51,880 nt of DNA from Bacteroides sp. (GTDB lineage Bacteria > Bacteroidota > Bacteroidia > Bacteroidales > Muribaculaceae): the NCBI GenBank assembly GCA_014802175.1, contig JAAVCU010000029.1, forward strand, positions 36,462 through 88,341. Reading direction: 5' to 3'. How positions within the stretch are numbered: position 1 is the stretch's first letter; each line of letters opens with the position of its first letter. The notes beneath the pieces are model-generated. The model worked only from the letters and a program-made list of their open reading frames with translations, was not told the DNA's origin and made no database searches. This document shows, piece by piece, positions 1 to 6,227 of this stretch. A program made the translations under genes and the position numbers.

Positions 1-201
<201 letters not shown>

Positions 202-230
202 GAGTGTATATCTTTAAAAACTAACATAAA

Positions 231-275
231 CCGGAGATCTCACACTCAAGCAGGGTGAGGTCTCCGGTGTTTCTT
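231..275 (+). terminator. Intrinsic terminator after pfp
   Basis: A 13-base stem, CCGGAGATCTCAC (231-243) with GTGAGGTCTCCGG (255-267), has a single G-T wobble, an 11-base loop and a T-rich run after it (268-275). Confidence 0.85.
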
Positions 276-327
276 ATCGAAGTCATGTTTGAGACTTCAA
301 AAATATAACGACAATACAAATTTCAGA

Positions 328-2052
328 ATGGGAACAACAACAGGAGGTGCGGTTGCACCTAAAAACGTAGCCGGTTCGTTGCGTGACTACGCATGGGCTC
401 GTTGGACAGCATTGGGATTGCTTGCTTTCGCAATGTTCTGTTCATATATCTTTATGGATATCCTCTCTCCGATCAAGGATCTTCTGCAGTCGACACGTGG
501 CTGGGATTCCACTGCGTTCGGTACGATGCAGGGATCAGAGACTTTCCTTAACGTATTTATTTTCTTCCTTATCTTCGCCGGAATCATCCTTGATAAGATG
601 GGAGTACGCTTCACAGCCGTGCTGTCAGGTGGAGTTATGCTTGTGGGTGCCATCATCAACTGGTATGCCCTTACCGATGCTTTCCTCGGGAGCAGTCTTG
701 ATGTATGGTTCACCAATCATCTGAATTACATTCCCGGTTTCGATGAATTGGGCATCTCTCCTTTCTACAAAGGTATGCCCGCTTCCGCTAAATTTTCAGC
801 CGTAGGATTTATGATCTTCGGATGCGGTGTTGAGATGGCGGGTATCACAGTTAGCCGTGGTATTGTAAAATGGTTCAAAGGTAGAGAGATGGCATTGGCC
901 ATGGGATCAGAGATGGCACTGGCGCGTCTTGGTGTTGCTACCTGTATGATTTTCTCGCCTGTGTTTGCAGAATTAGGTGGAGATATCAGTGTTTCGCGCT
1001 CGGTAGCATTCGGAGTGGTGCTTCTTATGATTGCGCTTATCATGTTCATTGTATACTTCTTCATGGATAAGAAACTTGACTCGCAGACAGGAGAGGCAGA
1101 GGAGAAAGATGATCCGTTTAAGATCAGTGACCTTGGTAAGATTCTTTCAAGCTGGGCATTCTGGCTGGTGGCATTGCTTTGTGTGCTTTACTATTCTGCA
1201 ATTTTCCCCTTCCAGAAATATGCGGTGAATATGCTTCAGTGTAATCTTGCGTTCACTGATGTAGGTCCCAAATCGTTCTGGGGAAGTGATGCCGTCAGTG
1301 TATGGCAGTATATCGTAATGATTATTGTGGCATTCGCTTCATTTGCAAGTAACTTTGGCAAGAACAAAGCAACAAGAGTCGTAATGCTTGTTGTAGCAAT
1401 CGGTTGCCTTATCCTTTATTGCTGGATGGGTTATATGCGTCAGAGTGCTTCAGCGATTTTCGCTGTGTTCCCCCTTCTTGCAGTGGGTATCACTCCTATC
1501 CTTGGCAAATATGTGGACTATAAGGGTAAAGCTGCTTCTATGCTTGTGCTCGGTGCGTTGCTTCTAATTGCCTGCCACCTCACATTCGCGTTCATTTTAC
1601 CTCTGTTTAAAGATAGCCCTGTTGGCGGCGTCATTGTGGCTTATCTTACAATTCTCGTGCTCGGCGCTTCATTCTCATTGGTGCCTGCATCATTGTGGCC
1701 AAGCGTTCCCAAATTGGTAGATGCAAAAATCATCGGATCGGCATACGCTCTTATTTTCTGGATTCAGAATATCGGTCTGTGGCTTTTCCCGATGTTGATC
1801 GGTAAGGTGCTTGACAGCACAAATCCTCAGATTACCGAGGCTCTTGCAAATGGCACAATGACCGAGGAGGTTGCTTCAATCAGCTATAACTATACGGCAC
1901 CTCTCGTAATGTTGGCATGTCTTGGAGTCGCAGCTCTTATTCTTGGTATTATCCTTAAGGCTCTCGACGCTAAAAAGCATCTTGGTCTTGAACTTCCTAA
2001 CGTGCAGAACGTTGAAGTAGAAGAGGCTGAGATTGAAGCTCAGGAACTCTAA
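328..2052 (+). CDS. MFS transporter
   Basis: This is a polytopic membrane protein of 574 residues with about twelve hydrophobic segments. It has the major facilitator pattern: a first helix (TALGLLAFAMF...), an acidic/basic cytoplasmic loop after the second helix (LDKMGVRF, the MFS loop 2-3 signature), and a charged central loop between the two six-helix halves (around KLDSQTGEAEEKDD). Members this long occur in Bacteroidales near central metabolism genes, and some are annotated as MFSD1-like; the substrate cannot be read from the sequence. I chose the ATG at 328; the frame is also open from a TTG at 289, but that lies close behind the pfp terminator and adds only polar residues. No TAnnTTTG promoter was found in the short upstream gap. 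Confidence 0.85.
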   Translation: MGTTTGGAVAPKNVAGSLRDYAWARWTALGLLAFAMFCSYIFMDILSPIKDLLQSTRGWDSTAFGTMQGSETFLNVFIFFLIFAGIILDKMGVRFTAVLSGGVMLVGAIINWYALTDAFLGSSLDVWFTNHLNYIPGFDELGISPFYKGMPASAKFSAVGFMIFGCGVEMAGITVSRGIVKWFKGREMALAMGSEMALARLGVATCMIFSPVFAELGGDISVSRSVAFGVVLLMIALIMFIVYFFMDKKLDSQTGEAEEKDDPFKISDLGKILSSWAFWLVALLCVLYYSAIFPFQKYAVNMLQCNLAFTDVGPKSFWGSDAVSVWQYIVMIIVAFASFASNFGKNKATRVVMLVVAIGCLILYCWMGYMRQSASAIFAVFPLLAVGITPILGKYVDYKGKAASMLVLGALLLIACHLTFAFILPLFKDSPVGGVIVAYLTILVLGASFSLVPASLWPSVPKLVDAKIIGSAYALIFWIQNIGLWLFPMLIGKVLDSTNPQITEALANGTMTEEVASISYNYTAPLVMLACLGVAALILGIILKALDAKKHLGLELPNVQNVEVEEAEIEAQEL

Positions 2053-2081
2053 GAGCAATGAAACTGTAATATTCAGACTTG

Positions 2082-3020
2082 ATGAAAAAAATATTTGCGA
2101 TATTGGTAGCGGCATGCGTTGCAGGAACATCTGCGATGCATGCCGAGACTGTGTCGCGTAAGGAGGCTAACGCCCTCGCGCAAAAATTTTTCAATACGGC
2201 TTACGGAGAAGTGACCGCACCGCCACAAATGGTGTGGAATGGCAGACAGCTCACCACCGACCGATTGTTTTCTCCAATTTATGTTTACAATTCTCCTAAA
2301 GAGGGATATGTGATAATATCGGGTGAAAATAAGGCGTATCCTATTTTAGGTTACAGCAACAAACGTAAGTTTGATCGAGATAAGCTTACGGATGCAGAGA
2401 TGAAATATCTGCAGAAGTATGCCAAGGAGATCGAGCTTATCAGATATGATCCCAGAATGCCGGTGTCTGCTATCGAGGCGTGGCAGAATATTAATGATTA
2501 TATAGTTAAGGTACTGAATAATCCTTATAATTCTGTTGAATACAAATCTCTGAATGAATCTCAACGAGAAGAACTTGAGACCATTGACCGTACGGGCAAT
2601 CAGATATTATTGCCGTCGGCTATAGAGTTTGTGTATTTTAATCCGGACGATTACCGCGATCTCACTCTTGATGATCTGATAATAGAAGAGGATGAAGAGG
2701 AGATTCCGTTCTCCTTTTATGAGAATTTTATTAAGGAGATAAAGAGGGAGGAACGCGAGAGAGAGATGAATTTCGAAGAGATGATTTCACCTTCAAAACC
2801 TGTGATTAATGCATTGGGTGGTGGTCATTTTGAAATTCGTTTCCCCGAAACCGTAAAAATGATGCGTGTATATGCCTTGAACGGAATGCAGATGATTGAG
2901 AAGTATTACAAGAATACGGACGTTATGAATCTTGATATGGGGAATGTCGGTTCGGGCTATTATGTAGGTATGGCCTTATCGGACAGCGGTCAGGTTTATG
3001 GTTTCAAGCTATATCGTTAG
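2082..3020 (+). CDS. Secreted protein with Spi protease-inhibitor domain and sorting-tail-like C-terminus
   Basis: The 312-residue protein starts with a signal peptide (MKKIFAILVAACVAGTSAMHA). Residues about 24-97 (SRKEANALAQKFF ... GYVIISGENKAYPILGYS) match the Spi domain, the propeptide-like inhibitor found with streptopain-type C10 cysteine proteases in Prevotella and Bacteroides. The middle is charged and strongly acidic (EEDEEE), probably flexible. The last ~70 residues (FEIRFPE, VYALNGMQM, GSGYYVGMAL, FKLYR) have the beta-sandwich spacing of type IX secretion (Por secretion) tails. No C10 protease is encoded in the window, so this is a free-standing Spi protein. Role as a secreted protease inhibitor is inference. 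The start is the ATG at 2082, directly after a TTG at 2079. Confidence 0.7.
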   Translation: MKKIFAILVAACVAGTSAMHAETVSRKEANALAQKFFNTAYGEVTAPPQMVWNGRQLTTDRLFSPIYVYNSPKEGYVIISGENKAYPILGYSNKRKFDRDKLTDAEMKYLQKYAKEIELIRYDPRMPVSAIEAWQNINDYIVKVLNNPYNSVEYKSLNESQREELETIDRTGNQILLPSAIEFVYFNPDDYRDLTLDDLIIEEDEEEIPFSFYENFIKEIKREEREREMNFEEMISPSKPVINALGGGHFEIRFPETVKMMRVYALNGMQMIEKYYKNTDVMNLDMGNVGSGYYVGMALSDSGQVYGFKLYR

Positions 3021-3066
3021 GCTTTAAGTAAGTTTTCGATTAATTTTATAGGTTTGATATTAGTAT

Positions 3067-3342
3067 ATGAACGTACAGAGTTTCTTCCAGTCTAAAACAG
3101 TGGCATGGGTCGTGTTTCTGCTGATAATTATTTGGCTTATTTGTGATGTGGTTATTGGCGGTCCGTGGTGGTTCTTTATACCGGTGTTTCTTGCTTTCAT
3201 GTCTTCTTTCTGTAATCTCGCGGCACTGTATCTTGCAAAGATGAGTCCGGCTGCTTCAAAGACTTTAGGAAAGATTCAGACTGCATTGGGTGTAATTTTC
3301 CTGATCTCTATCTTTGTGGTTTATTACTTTATAGGTATGTAA
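3067..3342 (+). CDS. Small membrane protein, three predicted helices
   Basis: I do not recognise a named family. The 91-residue protein is almost entirely hydrophobic: helices near residues 11-30 (VAWVVFLLIIIWLICDVVIG), 31-58 (WWFFIPVFLAFMSSFCNLAALYL) and 70-90 (TALGVIFLISIFVVYYF), joined by a short loop with several serines and lysines. It lies 46 bases after the Spi-domain gene in the same direction and could be co-transcribed. Its stop codon overlaps the first bases of a long nested inverted repeat (3340-3515), which may act as the 3' end of the transcript. No function is proposed. Confidence 0.65.
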   Translation: MNVQSFFQSKTVAWVVFLLIIIWLICDVVIGGPWWFFIPVFLAFMSSFCNLAALYLAKMSPAASKTLGKIQTALGVIFLISIFVVYYFIGM

Positions 3343-3515
3343 GTGTTCAAATTAAAACGATAAAATAATTAAAAATCTCATATAGCAAAAGCTTGTTCTT
3401 TTTGGTGTCTTCCTTCTTTGTCATCAGTCGCATAGCCCGCTATGCTCCTTCTTCCAAAAAAGAAATCCACTCAAAAATAACTGCGCTTTTACTATATGTT
3501 TAATTAGAACACTTA
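3340..3515. repeat. Long nested inverted repeat with central perfect hairpin
   Basis: Four sets of arms pair concentrically: TAAGTGTTCAAATTAAA (3340-3356) with TTTAATTAGAACACTTA (3499-3515), 16 of 17; CATATAGCAAAAGC (3379-3392) with the arm at 3485-3498, 13 of 14; TTCTTTTTGG (near 3395) with CCAAAAAAGAA (near 3454); and a perfect central hairpin GCATAGC-CC-GCTATGC (3430-3445). The whole could fold as one ~176-base structure. It lies between convergent genes. It looks like a dispersed intergenic element rather than an ordinary terminator; that is inference. Confidence 0.6.
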
Positions 3516-3587
3516 CTTAAGAGCTATAAGTATTCTATCGGCAAAGGCAGAATCATTATATAATTAGTTGAAATACTCGACAAAAAT

Positions 3588-3615
3588 AAGTCCCGGTTCT
3601 GATGAGCCGGGACTT
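3588..3615 (-). terminator. Terminator of mdh
   Basis: AAGTCCCGGTTC (3588-3599) pairs with GAGCCGGGACTT (3604-3615) over 12 base pairs with one wobble and a TGAT loop. On the minus strand the hairpin is followed by a T-rich run, as expected for the end of mdh. A T-rich run is also present on the plus side, so it may work in both directions. Confidence 0.85.
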
Positions 3616-3639
3616 GATTTTTATGATGCTATCTTAATA

Positions 3640-4569
3640 TTAGCAGGGGAGGGCAGCGTTAGTTTTGTGAACAGCTTCTGCGCTTTTCTTGAAGAGCTCT
3701 TTCTCTTCCTCGTTGAGGTCGAGTTCGATGATCTTCTTGATACCACCTTTGCCGAGTACACAGGGAACGCCAATGCAAAGGTCGCTCTCGCCATACTCGC
3801 CTTCAAGAAGTGCAGAGCAGGGGATGATTGCATCCTGATCGTGGATAACAGCCTCAACAACCTCAGCTGTAGCAGCACCGGGAGCATACCAGGCAGAAGT
3901 GCCGAGAAGCTTAGTGAGAGTAGCACCGCCTACCATAGTGTCGGCAGCTACTTTGTCAAGTTCCTCAGCAGAAAGGAAGTTGGTTACGGGGATACCGCGA
4001 AGTGTAGCGAAACGCTTCATCGGGATCATTGTAGTGTCGCCGTGACCGCCGATTACGAAACCTTCGATCTCGTTGGGATTAGCGTTAAGAGCCTTGCTGA
4101 GGAAATATTTGAAGCGGCTGCTGTCGAGTGCGCCACCCATACCGATGATGCGGTTCTTGGGCAGACCTGAAACTTTATGGATAAGATAAGTCATTGTATC
4201 CATAGGGTTGGAAACGCAAACGATAACTGCGTTGGGGCTGTGAGCGAGTACGCTTTCAGTTACCTGCTTAACGATACCAGCATTAACACCGATGAGCTCC
4301 TCACGAGTCATTCCGGGTTTGCGGGGAATACCTGAGGTGATAACAACAACGTCGCTGTCTTTAGTTGCTTCGTAATTGTTTGTTACGCCATTGATGCGAG
4401 TGTTCATGTCGAGAAGATTTGCAGTCTGCATCATATCCATGGCTTTTCCCTCAGAAACGCCCTCTTTGATGTCGATCATTACAACTTCGTCTGCGATTTC
4501 ACGAAGAGCCATCACGTTGGCTGCTGTTGCGCCTACATTACCGGCGCCTACTACGGTTACTTTTGACAT
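3640..4569 (-). CDS. mdh: Malate dehydrogenase
   Basis: The enzyme interconverts malate and oxaloacetate with NAD in the cytoplasm, linking the reductive branch to fumarate and succinate in anaerobic Bacteroidales. The 309-residue sequence has the Rossmann motif GAGNVGA (residues 8-14) and an acidic residue at the end of beta-2 (D33) typical of NAD specificity. It also has substrate arginines in IPRKPGMTRE (R83, R89) and near R152, and the catalytic histidine in IGGHGDT (H176). The length and motifs fit the LDH-like (type 3) malate dehydrogenases. The ATG start at 4569 is well placed behind a strong promoter (4652-4682), giving a leader of about 75 bases. It is monocistronic, with its own terminator at 3588-3615. 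Confidence 0.95.
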   Translation of the reverse strand: MSKVTVVGAGNVGATAANVMALREIADEVVMIDIKEGVSEGKAMDMMQTANLLDMNTRINGVTNNYEATKDSDVVVITSGIPRKPGMTREELIGVNAGIVKQVTESVLAHSPNAVIVCVSNPMDTMTYLIHKVSGLPKNRIIGMGGALDSSRFKYFLSKALNANPNEIEGFVIGGHGDTTMIPMKRFATLRGIPVTNFLSAEELDKVAADTMVGGATLTKLLGTSAWYAPGAATAEVVEAVIHDQDAIIPCSALLEGEYGESDLCIGVPCVLGKGGIKKIIELDLNEEEKELFKKSAEAVHKTNAALPC

Positions 4570-4651
4570 AATTGTCTGATTTTTATATTATTAGTAATAA
4601 CAAATATCAACTCAATATCTGCCGGAATCTCTCTTGAACCGGAACTAATAA

Positions 4652-4682
4652 CAAATTTACGGAAAAAATTCCTTATTGCAAA
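4652..4682 (-). promoter_or_regulatory. Bacteroides-type promoter of mdh
   Basis: Read on the minus strand, TTTG (4682-4679) is followed after 19 bases by TAAATTTG (4659-4652), an exact match to the TTTG / TAnnTTTG consensus of the Bacteroidota housekeeping sigma factor. Confidence 0.8.
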
Positions 4683-4697
4683 ATTTTTAAAGCGAAA

Positions 4698-6044
4698 TCA
4701 GAATGAGAAAGAAACGAAAGCTCCCAGTCGGCGTGCCCATGCTCTTTGTCCGTCGAAGTTGAGGCGGCTTCCGAGGTCGAATTCGAGGGCGCAGGATATT
4801 CGAGGTGTGAGATACCAGAATACATTAGCCGCCATATAAAGTCCCTGTTTATATTGATCTCCTGCCACTGCATATTTAGGTGCGTAACGTGTACCCCCGA
4901 CCGTGGCGCTTGCAAAAATCATTGGTGTGAAGTTATATTGAACGGCTCCATATCCGCCATAGCAGAAAGGTGAATAGAGTTCTCCCGGCTTATTGGGATT
5001 AGCCACAAGGTCGTAAGCGCCCATAAGCCAGTCACCGCCCATGCTCGAATAGCCCTGTCCTCCATTTATGCATCCGTATAAGGTCATTGCATGGAAGGGG
5101 TGGAATACAGTTGAAAGTTGAAGACCATAGCCGGTCATGTAATGATTTTTATCGGCAATCAGGTTGCGATAAGGAAGTGAACGCGCAATTGCAGCCAAGC
5201 GCACATGATTGGATTTTTGCCATGAATATTGTGCAAATGCCGCGATATCAGGAATATACTGCGTTACTTTCCCCGTTACTTCCGGAACAACCTCAATCTG
5301 ATCGGAGGGTGTTTCAGCCGAAGCGGCGATAGTGAAACCTTTAGGAAGCTCATGAGTCCATCTTACCAGCACGGCAGTTGCGCTCATCTTTGAGTTGGAT
5401 CCTGCCGCGTCCACTTCCGGAGGTGTTGCGGCCGGGTCACTGAATGTGGAATTGGCGTAACCGATGGTCCAATCATTAATCATGGCGTAAGCTTTCTTAA
5501 GATGAAAATCTCTTCCTTTGTAACCGTTGAAATTACATTCAATATATAATTGATAGTTGCCGAGGTGTTTATTAATACCGATCACTCTAAAAAACAATGC
5601 CGTACCCGCAGGTGTGGTCCCAAACGCCCGCATGTTTTGTGGATCCTTCTGCATAGGGATAAGATAAGGAGCAAACCCTGAAGAGGGGATAGCTCCACCC
5701 CAGTCGAAGTATCCTCGCATTCTGACACATCCTCCAATACCCATGGCCAGTTGTGAGTCTTTAGACATGAAAAGGAAGTAAGGAGCAAGGGGATCCTGGA
5801 AGTGGCGGAATTGGTCTTCGTAGAATTTCTGTATGAGAGCAGTCGTAGAATCTTTGGATGGATCATCTCCCTTACCGAAAAATATAATTTTGTGATCCTT
5901 AATGGTTGAATCCATACGGATATCTTCGAGATTCTTTTGTTCTCCGCCTGATGCGGTTAACGCACCGAATGAGATTGCCGCGGTGATAGTGCCGCACAAT
6001 ACTGAATTAATTAGACGGCTGGTTCTGAAAAAGAGATTCTTCAT
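4698..6044 (-). CDS. DcaP-like outer-membrane porin
   Basis: The 448-residue protein has an N-terminal signal region (basic start, then a hydrophobic stretch ending near ALTASGGEQ), a polar segment of about 70 residues, and then a long run of alternating polar/aromatic strands ending in phenylalanine (GAFVSFSF). That is the hallmark of an outer-membrane beta-barrel folded by BamA. The order (FGKGDDPS..., then FLFMSKDSQLAMGIGGCVRMRGYFDWGGA) resembles the DcaP family of trimeric porins, which take up small anionic compounds such as dicarboxylates. Pairing with mdh next door would fit a dicarboxylate role but is only suggestive. Two AT-rich palindromes lie just upstream of the start. No TAnnTTTG box was seen on this strand. 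Confidence 0.75.
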   Translation of the reverse strand: MKNLFFRTSRLINSVLCGTITAAISFGALTASGGEQKNLEDIRMDSTIKDHKIIFFGKGDDPSKDSTTALIQKFYEDQFRHFQDPLAPYFLFMSKDSQLAMGIGGCVRMRGYFDWGGAIPSSGFAPYLIPMQKDPQNMRAFGTTPAGTALFFRVIGINKHLGNYQLYIECNFNGYKGRDFHLKKAYAMINDWTIGYANSTFSDPAATPPEVDAAGSNSKMSATAVLVRWTHELPKGFTIAASAETPSDQIEVVPEVTGKVTQYIPDIAAFAQYSWQKSNHVRLAAIARSLPYRNLIADKNHYMTGYGLQLSTVFHPFHAMTLYGCINGGQGYSSMGGDWLMGAYDLVANPNKPGELYSPFCYGGYGAVQYNFTPMIFASATVGGTRYAPKYAVAGDQYKQGLYMAANVFWYLTPRISCALEFDLGSRLNFDGQRAWARRLGAFVSFSF

Positions 6045-6050
6045 AAGAAT

Positions 6051-6069
6051 ATGTTTTAAAACATGTTTT
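6051..6069. promoter_or_regulatory. Overlapping perfect palindromes upstream of the porin gene
   Basis: ATGTTTTAAAACAT (6051-6064) and AAAACATGTTTT (6058-6069) are perfect palindromes sharing seven bases. They start seven bases upstream of the porin ATG, in the divergent region shared with the glycosidase operon. They may be an operator or simply AT-rich sequence. Confidence 0.35.
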
Positions 6070-6084
6070 TAATTCAAGATTATA

Positions 6085-6116
6085 TTTGGGGTAAGTATTA
6101 AAAATGTTTAACTTTG
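6085..6116 (+). promoter_or_regulatory. Bacteroides-type promoter of the glycosidase operon
   Basis: TTTG (6085-6088), a 20-base spacer and TAACTTTG (6109-6116) match the TTTG / TAnnTTTG consensus exactly. Transcription would start near 6123 and give a leader of about 105 bases before the ATG at 6228. Confidence 0.75.
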
Positions 6117-6124
6117 CAATTGAA

Positions 6125-6145
6125 TAAGTGTAAATTGTACACTTA
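6125..6145 (+). promoter_or_regulatory. Dyad at the predicted transcription start (candidate operator)
   Basis: TAAGTGTA (6125-6132) and TACACTTA (6138-6145) form a perfect inverted repeat with a 5-base centre. It sits about nine bases after the -7 box, where a repressor could block initiation or where the 5' end of the RNA could form a hairpin. Confidence 0.45.
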
Positions 6146-6227
6146 ATTCTCCTCTTGGAAATATGAGTTGAAACATATTTAAATATTGTTAAACAAATTT
6201 AAAATATATAACCTATAACAACGTACC

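Noticed and set aside
3568-4170. Plus-strand frame of 200 codons opposite mdh
   Set aside because: It overlaps the well-supported mdh gene in antisense, has no signal or family match, and mdh has its own promoter and terminator.
6081-6088. TATATTTG as a second -7 box for the glycosidase operon
   Set aside because: It has no TTTG at the proper distance upstream, and its own TTTG serves as the -33 element of the better promoter.
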